The notes: generated from the letters alone by a model not told the origin. DNA of 64,000 nt from Nocardia brasiliensis IFM 10847 (GCF_000710915.1 NZ_BAUA01000044.1:124001-188000), one strand, 5' to 3'; positions 1-7,174 are shown, counted from the stretch's first letter. Program-made: numbers and translations.

Positions 1-740
1 GCGGCGATGATCAGCCCGGTCGCGTCGATCTGCCTGACGCCGTTCGCGCCGCGGCGGGTCACCGCGTAGCGGGATTCGGCGTACTCCAGCACCTCTGTCA
101 CGGCCTCGAGGTGGCATTGCCAGATCTCGCGGCGCACCGCATCCGAACCCAGCCCCCACAGAATGCTGATCGATTTCTGCGGGGTGAACACGCAATCGAA
201 CCCGGCCACTGCCTTGCGCGTGCGGACTTTCTCCGCCGCCAGCGCCTCGGCGATCTCAGCGCGGTCCGGGACGCGACCGAGTGTCGTGGCGAGGTGTTCG
301 CGGGCGGCATCGGTGCGCAGGATGGTGCGCTCGTCCCAGTCGGGCCGGCACCGCTGGGTGAGGGTGAATTCGTCGACCTTGCGGTCGAAAATGTTGCGAA
401 TGGGGCTGGGCTCGGTGGAATATTCGTAGAAGATTCTGCCGATTTGGGCGGCTTCGACCGCCTGTTTCGCCGTCTTCCCTTCGGCGATCGCCGCGGCGAT
501 GATGGCGTCCGCGTCAGGGTGCAATCCTTCCCCGAATAATGCCTGCATCTGTGCTTCGGTCACATTTCCGGACAAGCCGAGTGCACGCGCGCCGCGGCCC
601 ATCCATACACCCGGTGGGGTGCCGTGCTCGGTGTAATAGTCGGTGAGGTCACGGGTGCGGTCGCGCAGGCGATCACCGCTGGCCACTTGCCTGGTCAGGT
701 ACTCGTAGCCGTCTCCGGCGTGTAAGCGGTGAAGGGTCAT
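1..740 (-). CDS. MobF (TrwC-type) conjugative relaxase, N-terminal part, cut by window edge
   Basis: I translated this open frame from an ATG at 740 down to the window edge (246 codons, no stop). The N-terminus MTLHRLHAGDGYEYLTRQVA has the tyrosine-containing start (Tyr12, Tyr14) of actinobacterial TrwC relaxases, followed by a YYTEHGTPPG segment and FDCVFTPQKSISILWGL, a conserved core strand/helix of the family. The relaxase nicks oriT and pilots the strand during conjugation. The three-histidine metal motif and any helicase domain would lie further left and cannot be seen. AGAGGTG immediately before the ATG is the ribosome site. This is the best single proof that the element is conjugative. 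Confidence 0.9.
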   Translation of the reverse strand, partial: MTLHRLHAGDGYEYLTRQVASGDRLRDRTRDLTDYYTEHGTPPGVWMGRGARALGLSGNVTEAQMQALFGEGLHPDADAIIAAAIAEGKTAKQAVEAAQIGRIFYEYSTEPSPIRNIFDRKVDEFTLTQRCRPDWDERTILRTDAAREHLATTLGRVPDRAEIAEALAAEKVRTRKAVAGFDCVFTPQKSISILWGLGSDAVRREIWQCHLEAVTEVLEYAESRYAVTRRGANGVRQIDATGLIIA

Positions 741-997
741 CACCTCTTCGAAAATAGCGCGGAATGTAAACTCTAAAAAGACATTACCCACGAGTAAGCA
801 TGTGAATGCAAGAGGTGTGTCGATGAATAGAATAAATCCCATATGGGGAGTGATGGTGAGGAATTTCTGGAGGGATTGATGAATGTAACGAAGGGGTGGG
901 ATGTTGGATGAAGAGAGGAAATGAATGAATGATTCACCGCGCGGGACAGGCCGGGCGAAACGGTCCCGGGCGCGGGATTCGGGAAGGGAGGTCCGCG
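741..997. promoter_or_regulatory. AT-rich divergent spacer; promoter region and oriT candidate
   Basis: This spacer separates the minus-strand relaxase gene from a plus-strand HTH gene. About 745-930 is clearly richer in A and T than anything else in the element, with short repeated blocks such as GATGAATG and AATGAATGAATGA near 870-930 and A-runs near 773-780. Divergent promoters must lie here. Because oriT of MobF systems normally sits beside the relaxase gene, the same stretch is the natural place for the nick site, but I see no sequence I can match to a known nic site. Confidence 0.5.
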
Positions 998-1585
998 ATG
1001 GCGGATACAGGGAATGCGCGCAAGTGGGCGCACGGGGTGATGGCGGAGATGCTCGCCGAGCAGGCCCGACTGGTGCGGGCGAACGAGTCCGATCTGGTGG
1101 AGTTCGGCAAACTGTACGGGCGGCTGAGGCGGGCGGCGTGCAGGCGGGACACCGCGATCGCCGCCGCGAACGCGCGATATGCGCGGGTGGAAGCGGAAGC
1201 CGAAGCCGGGGCAGGAGCCGCGCTGGCGCGCCTGCACGGACGGGGCATGAACGAATCGCAGTTGTGCGCGATCACCGGGCTCGGCGTGGGACGGGTTCGG
1301 CAACTGCTGCGTAGCGCGACACTGGACCCCGATCCTGGTGAGGACACGGGGATCGGGGAGCGCGATCTACCGGTAGCGGTCGTCGAAGTGGATGAGGGTG
1401 CAGCGGGGGATCATCCAGCGCAGGCCGGGCAGGGCGAAGATGCGCAGGGCGATGGGCGAGGCCCACGCGCCGTGCTTGAATGCGTACGCCCAGTGCCCGG
1501 CCAGCCAGATGACCAGGCCGAGCGCGAGCCACCCCAGTCGGCCGGGAATCGCGCGAGCCGGGGTCAACACCAGCGCGAGCAGTGA
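998..1585 (+). CDS. Small helical protein with HTH-like segment (unknown)
   Basis: The only plus-strand gene I accept in the ICE segment. The start at ATG 998 is chosen because GGGAGG lies 6 bases upstream; an in-frame ATG at 929 has no such site. The first 100 or so residues are predicted helical (MADTGNARKWAHGVMAEMLA, then an Arg/Ala/Glu-rich helix) and end in GMNESQLCAITGLGVGRVRQ, which reads like a helix-turn-helix. The last 70-75 residues are Asp/Gly/Gln/Pro-rich and overlap the 3' part of the opposite-strand gene at 1367-1690, so the real protein may end in a low-complexity tail or the stop may have been lost by mutation. Probable DNA-binding accessory protein; function unknown. Confidence 0.55.
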   Translation: MADTGNARKWAHGVMAEMLAEQARLVRANESDLVEFGKLYGRLRRAACRRDTAIAAANARYARVEAEAEAGAGAALARLHGRGMNESQLCAITGLGVGRVRQLLRSATLDPDPGEDTGIGERDLPVAVVEVDEGAAGDHPAQAGQGEDAQGDGRGPRAVLECVRPVPGQPDDQAEREPPQSAGNRASRGQHQREQ

Positions 1586-1690
1586 GTCGAACACGATGAA
1601 GAACCCGACGATCCGAGCCAGAGTGGGGAACGCCCACCACAGCAGCAGCGCGGCAAGTACGGCGACGGCCGCGATCCAGATCAGTCCCAC
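1367..1690 (-). CDS. Small integral membrane protein (unknown)
   Basis: A 107-residue protein that is mostly hydrophobic: three probable membrane segments at about residues 2-22, 25-44 and 52-70, then a basic C-terminal tail. The GTG start at 1690 has AGGAAGGAG about 8 bases upstream. Similar small membrane proteins are common in actinobacterial conjugative elements, but I recognise no family. It is the last minus-strand gene before the divergent spacer and overlaps the plus-strand gene at 998-1585 tail to tail by 219 bases. Confidence 0.65.
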   Translation of the reverse strand: MGLIWIAAVAVLAALLLWWAFPTLARIVGFFIVFDSLLALVLTPARAIPGRLGWLALGLVIWLAGHWAYAFKHGAWASPIALRIFALPGLRWMIPRCTLIHFDDRYR

Positions 1691-1736
1691 GATCGATCTC
1701 CTTCCTCCGTGAATGGCTCACGGGCGGTCGAGGTGT

Positions 1737-1952
1737 TCACCGCAGCCCTGCGCATGCACGGGTTCGGTCGTAGTAGCGGGCCTGGCCGATCAGGCGCTCC
1801 TCGTGCTCGCACAGGGCGTGGATGGCGGCGGCGTCGAGCAGATCGTCACGGGCGACGATCAATTCGCGGACCTGACGCGACAGCATCAGCAGCGCTAACC
1901 AGGCCCCCGGCACCACCACGGACGGGACAGGTGAGGATTCGCGGACAGACAT
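1737..1952 (-). CDS. Small hypothetical protein, 71 residues
   Basis: Starts MSVRESSPVPSVVVPGAWLA and continues with an amphipathic helix and a His/Cys/Glu-containing segment (HALCEHEERLIGQARYYDRT). The ATG at 1952 is preceded by AGGAGGT at a good distance, which decides this start over the upstream in-frame ATG. It follows ssb after a strong hairpin, so it probably depends on read-through or its own promoter. No family recognised. Confidence 0.6.
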   Translation of the reverse strand: MSVRESSPVPSVVVPGAWLALLMLSRQVRELIVARDDLLDAAAIHALCEHEERLIGQARYYDRTRACAGLR

Positions 1953-1987
1953 CGACAGCCACCTCCTGGTTGTCGTGCAGAACAGCA

Positions 1988-2021
1988 GCAGGGAGCCGCT
2001 CACGGATGAGCGGCTCCCTGC
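1988..2021 (-). terminator. Hairpin terminator after ssb
   Basis: A perfect 15-bp inverted repeat (GCAGGGAGCCGCTCA / TGAGCGGCTCCCTGC) with a 4-base loop lies 14 bases past the ssb stop. There is no T-run on the minus strand, as is common for actinobacterial terminators. Confidence 0.7.
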
Positions 2022-2035
2022 GTAGGTGACAGCGA

Positions 2036-2482
2036 TCAGAAGCCGGGCTGATCCCCGACACCGGCACCGACCAGAGCGCGGTCACCGCGGCGGGCACCCG
2101 GCTGCTCATCGTCGGCCGCCTCGCGGACGTGCACCTCGGCAGTGACGTACTTGAGCGACGGCCCGATGTCATCGACGATCAGCTCAGTGATCCACTGCAT
2201 AATGCCGTTGCGGTCCTCATAGCTGCGCTGACGCAGCCGACCGAAGACGACCGCCCGCATGCCCTTGGCCAGCGTGGCCGCGACATGATCAGCCAGCTCG
2301 GCCCACGCCACGCACCGCATGAACACCGTGGCACCATCGCGCCACTCGTTGGACTCACGATCGAACACGCGCGAGTTCTGCGCGACGGTGAAGTTCGCGA
2401 CGGTCTGGCCGCTGGGCAACAGCTTGTGCTCGGGGTCAGCGGTGAGATTACCCATAACCGGGACGACGATTTCTCCAGCCAT
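2036..2482 (-). CDS. ssb: Single-stranded DNA-binding protein
   Basis: 148 residues with the SSB OB-fold pattern: GNLTADPEHKLLPSGQTVAN near the N-terminus, then a strand with NSRVFDRESNEWRDG, VFMRCVAWAELADHVAATL, and KGMRAVVFGRLRQRSYEDRN. The C-terminal tail is short and ends GDQPGF, so it has a terminal Phe but not the usual acidic DDDIPF tip. The ATG at 2482 has GAGGAG 9 bases upstream and is preferred over an upstream ATG at 2527. It coats single-stranded DNA during transfer and replication of the element; the host will have its own SSB elsewhere. Confidence 0.9.
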   Translation of the reverse strand: MAGEIVVPVMGNLTADPEHKLLPSGQTVANFTVAQNSRVFDRESNEWRDGATVFMRCVAWAELADHVAATLAKGMRAVVFGRLRQRSYEDRNGIMQWITELIVDDIGPSLKYVTAEVHVREAADDEQPGARRGDRALVGAGVGDQPGF

Positions 2483-2574
2483 GACAATGCACTCCTCGAA
2501 TGAGAAACGGAATTGGACTGACCCCAACCCCTCCCGACCCCCGATCCGGAGAACTCCGTGATCGGGCGGTGCCT

Positions 2575-2721
2575 GGAGGGCTGGCGATCTGCGGCTTCGC
2601 CATCAGGGGAGGGCCGGGCCCTGCGGGCCGGCGGGGGTTCTGCGGTGCGGGGATGGGGATCGCCGCGCTCTTTGCGGCGACCGGAGCGCCAGCGGAGGTT
2701 CGTCCCCATCGCCGTGCCGCA
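2575..2721. repeat. Structured GC-rich repeat-like sequence with nested inverted repeats
   Basis: Between ssb and the short gene at 2736 lies a non-coding stretch with consecutive self-complementary blocks: GGCGA/TCGCC around 2583-2601, GCCGG/CCGGC around 2613-2632, and a long imperfect stem of 19 positions pairing 2641-2659 with 2703-2721. Inside that stem a second hairpin pairs CGCCGC (2661-2666) with GCGGCG (2674-2679). I have the impression that near-identical sequence (CTCCGCT..GCGCTCCGG near CGCAAAGAGCG) occurs in other actinobacterial intergenic regions, but cannot verify it here. Confidence 0.6.
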
Positions 2722-2735
2722 GGTTCATCGGCGGT

Positions 2736-2921
2736 TTACCCGACCACCCCTGATCCCCTTGGGGCAGATCGCCAGCACTCCGGACACCAGCTCGATCCGC
2801 GCACTGCTACTTGCCTGGGACCGCCGGACAGTTCACCCGTGCGCTCAACGTGACATGTCGAGGACTGGGACGCCAGTGCGGCGATGAGACGCGCGAACTG
2901 CAAGGTGTTGTTGGTGGGCAT
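2736..2921 (-). CDS. Short hypothetical protein, possibly a decayed gene
   Basis: A 61-residue frame starting MPTNNTLQFARLIAALASQ at ATG 2921, preceded by AGGGAA. The first 18 residues look natural and resemble the start of short helical actinobacterial proteins. After that the sequence turns to Ser/Gly/Arg/Trp-rich text that looks like out-of-frame reading, and another frame briefly reads LDMSR before a stop, so a frameshift is possible. It sits between the methyltransferase terminator and the structured repeat. Confidence 0.35.
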   Translation of the reverse strand: MPTNNTLQFARLIAALASQSSTCHVERTGELSGGPRQVAVRGSSWCPECWRSAPRGSGVVG

Positions 2922-2946
2922 CGGGGTTCCCTGGTTAGAGTTGGAG

Positions 2947-2979
2947 GGGTCCCGGGCAGGTAAGGACTGCCCGGGACCC
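2947..2979 (-). terminator. Hairpin terminator after the methyltransferase
   Basis: Perfect 13-bp stem GGGTCCCGGGCAG / CTGCCCGGGACCC around the 7-base loop GTAAGGA, starting 17 bases past the methyltransferase stop. The same loop is reused in the hairpin at 4701-4735. Confidence 0.75.
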
Positions 2980-2995
2980 ACTGTGTGCGGGGGAT

Positions 2996-4660
2996 TTAGG
3001 CGGCGACGGGGGCCGCCCACCGCTCCATCTGTTCGCCGGTGATCGCCTCGACCAGCGCGGAAACGATGACTTCGGCCGCGGGCGGGGTGACGGCGTTGCC
3101 GTACTGGCGCACGCGTTCGCGTTTGTTGCCCAGTACGACGTAGTCGCGGGCGAACGCCATGGCCAGACCGATCTCGTCCGGGTCGAGCATGCGGAAACGC
3201 ACGTCGTCGATATCGAGGTCGGCCATGGTGTCCGGATTGACCAGCGCGAACCGGTCGCGGGTGGAAACCGTGGGTACCGGTTGCCCGATGGGGCGGGCCA
3301 GTCCGTTGCTGTAGTAGGGCAGCAGTAGTGCTTCGCGGACCTGCTCGGGCAACGGGTCGGGGGTGACCAGTCCGTGGTGGTTGCCGCTGGCGGTCACCGT
3401 TGCCAAGGGGTCGGTGGCCGGGCGGGCGTCGGATGCTCCGCCGCGCAGTTCGGCGATGAAGGGCAGGAATGCTATGCCGGTTTCGGCGCGGGTGGTCTGG
3501 GTGCGTAGCGGCAGGCTGGCCGGTACCGCTTCCTTGCCGTCGCGGCCTTCGCACGGCACGACCAGGGCGTGGTTGCTGCCGTCGGCGACGATGGTGGCCA
3601 GTGGATCCAACAAGCCCACCGTGCGGGCGCGGTCGGACCGCAGCAGCGCCAGGAACGGGGCCGGGATCGCCAGTGCGTCGTTCTCGCGGGTGGTGCGCGT
3701 GCTCAGCGGCTCGGTGACCGGGGCCGCCGCGTCGCGCCAGGTGCCTCCGGCGGGGACCATGAGCGGGATGGCGTAGCGCTGCAACCCTGCCCGGATGCGG
3801 GCCATGGTCTTCTCGGCGAGGGGGCGGTCGCGGTCGCCGATGCGCTGGCCCGGTATCGACCAGTCGATGACGCTGGCGGCGGGGTAGGCGGGCGGTTCCA
3901 CGATCGTGTTGCGACACCGGACGTGCGGGCACCGGTAGATGTACTGCTGGCGGTAGCGGCCCATATCCGCGCCTGGCGTTTTGAACACCTGCATCGCGTG
4001 GACCCATTGATCGCAGGAGGGGCAATAGGCCAACGGGCGCAACCATTTCGACCAATCCGGTGTGCGGCCCAGCTTGGTGTCCCAGTAGGCGACGTACAAC
4101 CGGTCGCGCGACTGTGGTGCGACCGGGGTACGTGCGGGCTGGGCGTGCATCGAGTTCAACGCGATAACCCGTGTCTGGTAACCGAGTTCGCGAATCGAAG
4201 CCAGCCAGTGCGACCATTTGTCCCACTGGCGGACATCGACCACGTTCTCCACTACTCCGGCACGGATACGCCCACCGCGGGCGATCACCGTACGCAGGTA
4301 CAGCGGAACCTCTTCCATGAGAGCGCGGCTGCGGTCGGCCTCCTCGTCGCGGGGAGTATCGAATAGGTCACCCTGCATGGTGGCGTCGTAGTCGCGTTTC
4401 TTGCCTCGCGCGACACTCCATTGCGGGCACTCCGGAGACGCCCAGAAGATGTCGGCGACAGGCAATGTCGCGACTCGCCTGCGTCCGTCTTTGCTGCTGA
4501 GATCTCCGCAGAAGTGGTCGGCGAGAGGGAAGTTGGCAGAGTGAGATTCGATGGCGCGGTCCCAGTGGTTCGCGCCGAAGAACACTTCGACGCCGGGTAC
4601 TTGGCCCATCGCCTGCGAGTCGCCACCGGCGCCGCAGAACCACGACATGGCTTTCAACAT
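2996..4660 (-). CDS. DNA (cytosine-5-)-methyltransferase
   Basis: 554 residues. Motif I FCGAGGDS lies at residues 8-15 (SAM binding), motif IV ASPECPQWS at 74-82 with the catalytic Cys78 in a PEC rather than PPC context as often seen in phage and plasmid enzymes, motif VI ENVV at 140-143, and the C-terminal RQYGNAVTPP near residue 520 corresponds to motifs IX-X. The long middle part contains a Cys-rich block (CPSCDQW, RCPHVRCRNT) that looks like a zinc ribbon within the target-recognition region. No restriction endonuclease gene accompanies it, so an orphan, self-protecting methyltransferase is likely. ATG at 4660 with AAGGGA upstream. Confidence 0.9.
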   Translation of the reverse strand: MLKAMSWFCGAGGDSQAMGQVPGVEVFFGANHWDRAIESHSANFPLADHFCGDLSSKDGRRRVATLPVADIFWASPECPQWSVARGKKRDYDATMQGDLFDTPRDEEADRSRALMEEVPLYLRTVIARGGRIRAGVVENVVDVRQWDKWSHWLASIRELGYQTRVIALNSMHAQPARTPVAPQSRDRLYVAYWDTKLGRTPDWSKWLRPLAYCPSCDQWVHAMQVFKTPGADMGRYRQQYIYRCPHVRCRNTIVEPPAYPAASVIDWSIPGQRIGDRDRPLAEKTMARIRAGLQRYAIPLMVPAGGTWRDAAAPVTEPLSTRTTRENDALAIPAPFLALLRSDRARTVGLLDPLATIVADGSNHALVVPCEGRDGKEAVPASLPLRTQTTRAETGIAFLPFIAELRGGASDARPATDPLATVTASGNHHGLVTPDPLPEQVREALLLPYYSNGLARPIGQPVPTVSTRDRFALVNPDTMADLDIDDVRFRMLDPDEIGLAMAFARDYVVLGNKRERVRQYGNAVTPPAAEVIVSALVEAITGEQMERWAAPVAA

Positions 4661-4700
4661 GGGTGCGTCCCTTCGTATTCGGACGTGGGTCGGACACGAC

Positions 4701-4735
4701 GAAGGGCCAGGCAGGTAAGGACTGCCTGGCCCTTC
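4701..4735 (-). terminator. Hairpin between two ICE genes
   Basis: Perfect 14-bp stem GAAGGGCCAGGCAG / CTGCCTGGCCCTTC with loop GTAAGGA. It lies 27 bases past the stop of the 4763-5188 gene and upstream of the methyltransferase start. Confidence 0.75.
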
Positions 4736-4762
4736 GAGGTGCGGGAGCTAGTTGATGAGTGG

Positions 4763-5188
4763 CTAGAACGGGTTGTGGTCGTGGACGGGCAGCACGTGGC
4801 CTGGCGGATAGCCGAGCAGAGCCTCGATCGGGTCGCTGAACATCGCGCTGCCGCCGGCGTAGTTGCCGCTGTGGGCTGTGTAGTAGACGGCCGGTTTATC
4901 CGGGTCGAGTTCCAGCGGTGTCAGGTTAGGCGTATTTCTGGGGCGGTTGTCTGCCGTCGAGCCGGTAGCGGTATTCGATGTACACGACCACCGCCGGGGC
5001 GGTGGCGCTGAGCCGGCTTTGCCGCCACCAGGGTGTGGCCACGACCCGACCGCCGTTGGTCTCGTCGATGAGGCCGACCACGGTGAGCTGATCGTGGCTG
5101 GCAGTGATACCGCGGTCTTGGTTGCGTTCACCGACCGGTAGACGTCCACACGTAGGCCGAACACCTCGGACCAATTCATGCCGGACAT
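4763..5188 (-). CDS. Hypothetical ICE protein with two apparent compensating frameshifts
   Basis: The frame opens MSGMNWSEVFGLRVDVYRSV at ATG 5188 (GAGAGGAC upstream) and closes with a natural-looking end, NTPNLTPLELDPDKPAVYYT through PVHDHNPF. Between about 5115 and 4930 this frame is Ser/Pro/Arg-rich nonsense, while the next frame reads a natural stretch (HDQLTVVGLIDETNGGRVVA, WWRQSRLSATAPAVVVYIEY, RYRLDGRQPPQKYA). The simplest reading is one protein of about 140 residues whose middle is shifted by two opposite indels, or a sequencing error at both sites. The start overlaps the previous gene by 13 bases. Function unknown. Confidence 0.5.
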   Translation of the reverse strand: MSGMNWSEVFGLRVDVYRSVNATKTAVSLPATISSPWSASSTRPTAVGSWPHPGGGKAGSAPPPRRWSCTSNTATGSTADNRPRNTPNLTPLELDPDKPAVYYTAHSGNYAGGSAMFSDPIEALLGYPPGHVLPVHDHNPF

Positions 5189-5817
5189 TCGTGAGGTCCT
5201 CTCTCAGAAGCGAATTCGGCGTCCGGAATCCCAGGTGCCGGAGCGGCACGGCGCGGGATCGATCCCACGATCCGGCAGGTGACTGCTTGTCCGAGGTGTT
5301 CGCCCGCGCATTCGGGGCTGGGGTCCGGGATGCGCTGGACCTGTTGCTCGGATCGTCGCGCGCGGGTTTCGAGTTCGTCGATTTCGCTGCCGACGCTGGA
5401 TTCGTAGTAGTCGAGGGCTGCAGTGTGGTTGTCCGGATCAGGCAGAGAGGCGGCTTTCCACATGCGCAGGAACAAGCCGACTGCGGCAGCGGTCAGAGGC
5501 GCGGTGAGGCTGGCGCGGTGGGTGAGCAACAGGACTTCCACCGCCGTACCAGGGCGGGTGTCCGCACCCGCGGCGACGCGTTCGAGAAGCTCGCGGCAGT
5601 GTGCGCGCAGCAGCATCTCGCAGTACAGGTTCACATTGGTCAGCTGCATCAGGTAGAACGCGTGGAACAGCACATCGGCCTGGCCGGGGTGGCGCTGCTG
5701 AGCAGCCGCGATTTCCTCTTCGGTCCACTGGTGCTGCTCGGCGTAATTGCCGCATATCCTGCTGACCTGGCGGAGCAAGAGCTCAGCGGTGGCGGTGCCG
5801 ATCGTGTCGAAATCCAT
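5176..5817 (-). CDS. Hypothetical ICE protein, 213 residues
   Basis: A mainly helical acidic protein starting MDFDTIGTATAELLLRQVSR. It has hydrophobic helical stretches (VLFHAFYLMQLTNVNLYCEM and ASLTAPLTAAAVGLFLRMW) and an acidic helix around YYESSVGSEIDELETRARRS. The last 50 residues are Pro/Arg-rich. The ATG at 5817 follows GAAAGGA. It overlaps the start of the next gene by 13 bases, which suggests coupled translation. I recognise no family. Confidence 0.7.
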   Translation of the reverse strand: MDFDTIGTATAELLLRQVSRICGNYAEQHQWTEEEIAAAQQRHPGQADVLFHAFYLMQLTNVNLYCEMLLRAHCRELLERVAAGADTRPGTAVEVLLLTHRASLTAPLTAAAVGLFLRMWKAASLPDPDNHTAALDYYESSVGSEIDELETRARRSEQQVQRIPDPSPECAGEHLGQAVTCRIVGSIPRRAAPAPGIPDAEFASERGPHECPA

Positions 5818-5845
5818 TGCTGCTCAGTCCTTTCGGGAAACGGTA

Positions 5846-5877
5846 GATGGACCGGGCGCGAGTGCGTCCGGTCCATC
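5846..5877 (-). terminator. Hairpin upstream of the 5176-5817 gene
   Basis: A 14-bp stem with one G-T pair (GATGGACCGG... / ...CCGGTCCATC) closed by a 4-base loop. It separates this gene from the upstream minus-strand genes. The surrounding 5818-6020 spacer holds no convincing gene. Confidence 0.6.
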
Positions 5878-6020
5878 AAGGGGAGGTCGTTGTGTGGAGG
5901 CCAAGCTGTGGCCACCAGGTACGGCACTACGGCCCGTGCCGGTTATGCCGAAATTCGTTGTTGCCACCTTTGTTTGGAGTTCGAGAGATGAATTGATCCC
6001 ATCGCGGCATGCCTGCGGAC

Positions 6021-6281
6021 CTAGTCCGGATCGGGGGTGGAGCTGCGATCAGGACGGTTGGTGCGGATGGGCCGGACGCGATGGACATGGGATGTGTCGC
6101 GTAAGTCGTCGTCGCCGTGGTCGTCGCAATAGGCCGTGGAGAGCCAGCGGCGAATCCCCCAGCGCTCCAGATCGATCCAGCGGGTCGCGGGCTTGTTGCA
6201 TCCGAAGATCCAGCATCCGATCGAACCGTCGGGGAGCCGGTTGAAGTGCTGCACAGTCGATTTGCTGCTTCCCTTACCCAT
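6021..6281 (-). CDS. Small Cys/His-containing hypothetical protein
   Basis: 86 residues starting MGKGSSKSTVQHFNRLPDGS at ATG 6281, with AAAGGA upstream. The body carries two cysteines in CWIFGCNKPATRW and a Cys-Asp-Asp-His at YCDDHGDDD, compatible with a single zinc knuckle of the C-x4-C...C-x2-H kind. The C-terminal tail is basic and Pro-rich. Small zinc-knuckle proteins are frequent in mobile elements; the function here is unknown. Confidence 0.6.
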   Translation of the reverse strand: MGKGSSKSTVQHFNRLPDGSIGCWIFGCNKPATRWIDLERWGIRRWLSTAYCDDHGDDDLRDTSHVHRVRPIRTNRPDRSSTPDPD

Positions 6282-6402
6282 GACAGGAGAGTCCTTTCCG
6301 TTGGAGGAGAGTCGGCGCCGTCGGATCGTGGTGGCGGCACGATGAAGCCCCGCGCTGAGGCGGCGGGCAGGAGACCGGTGGCGCGCCGAGGCTTGGGGTG
6401 AT

Positions 6403-6984
6403 TCAGTCGGGCTTGCCGCGGATGACGGTCCAGGTGACCGCTTGAAGGACCGTCGGGGTGATCGAGTGGTCGTGAGCGACGTGTCGGTAGAGGTCGGCGG
6501 CGGCGTCGTAGAAGCCGACGCGGCGCAGGCGGCGGGCCGGGTCCGAGATTCCGGCGACGCGTGCGGACCAGACGTCGATGACAACGGCGTCCGGGTCACC
6601 GAGGATCGCGGCGGCGAAGGCACGGGTCTTCGGTGCGGTCGCGGCGAACGTCGTCCACGGATCAGCGGCGACGAGAGCGGCGCGAGCACGGCCGACATTG
6701 GCACCGATCGCCCCTCGTGCCTCGCCGATGGTCAGTAGAGCGCGGGCGAAGCCGATCGTGCGCGCCCAAGGGGTGCGGGGCGAGAGGTGCGCGAGCACGA
6801 TGGCGGCGGTCTCGACGGCGACCTCGCCCTCGATAGCGAGCTGGGTGGCGAGAGCACGTGCGTCGGGATACCAGCGGCGTCCGGCCTCGAGATCCTGTGG
6901 CGTCGCGGCGGCGAACACCCGAGCAATGTTGCGGGCGATGCGGCGAGGTGAGAGCCCGGCCGTGATGATCGGATCACACGACAT
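6403..6984 (-). CDS. DNA-glycosylase-like (HhH-type) protein of phage/ICE kind
   Basis: 193 residues. After MSCDPIITAGLSPRRIARNI the protein contains LAHLSPRTPWARTIGFARAL, an ordered helical middle, and PKTRAFAAAILGDPDAVVID followed by VWSARVAGI. The ID-x-W-x-A-R pattern after a helical repeat resembles the catalytic-Asp region of helix-hairpin-helix DNA glycosylase-like proteins found in actinophages (DUF7178-like, from memory). Whether it cuts damaged or modified bases is inference. The ATG at 6984 has GGTGGTGA upstream and lies 4 bases past the stop of the previous gene, so the two are one operon. Confidence 0.6.
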   Translation of the reverse strand: MSCDPIITAGLSPRRIARNIARVFAAATPQDLEAGRRWYPDARALATQLAIEGEVAVETAAIVLAHLSPRTPWARTIGFARALLTIGEARGAIGANVGRARAALVAADPWTTFAATAPKTRAFAAAILGDPDAVVIDVWSARVAGISDPARRLRRVGFYDAAADLYRHVAHDHSITPTVLQAVTWTVIRGKPD

Positions 6985-6988
6985 CGGG

Positions 6989-7174
6989 TCACCACCGGGA
7001 CGAATCCGTGACAGCGGGAGCGACCGTATGGGCGATGTTGTCGTCCGAACCCGTGACGGTGAATACGGTTGCGCTGCTGTCGAAATCGAGCCGTGCCTCG
7101 CGGGCCAGGCGCGCCGCGTCGCACGGAGTCCCAGCGGTGAGGTCGATTTCCCAAAGCACACGAAACTCAGGCAT
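6989..7174 (-). CDS. Small hypothetical protein, 61 residues
   Basis: Starts MPEFRVLWEIDLTAGTPCDA, followed by an alpha helix (AARLAREARL) and DSSATVFTVTGSD. The start at 7174 has a clear GAGGAG 6 bases upstream. It looks like a small alpha/beta domain. It is 4 bases upstream of the glycosylase-like gene and 56 bases downstream of the primase gene, so it belongs to that transcription unit. Confidence 0.65.
   Translation of the reverse strand: MPEFRVLWEIDLTAGTPCDAARLAREARLDFDSSATVFTVTGSDDNIAHTVAPAVTDSSRW

Noticed and set aside
2736..4226. 496-residue minus-strand frame across the methyltransferase region
   Set aside because: It is a shifted reading of the methyltransferase, rich in Pro/Arg; only its last 61 residues could be a separate short gene.
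5927..6010. 27-residue frame starting MPRWDQFISRTPNKGGNNEF
   Set aside because: Too short and without a clear ribosome site; could be real but not supportable.
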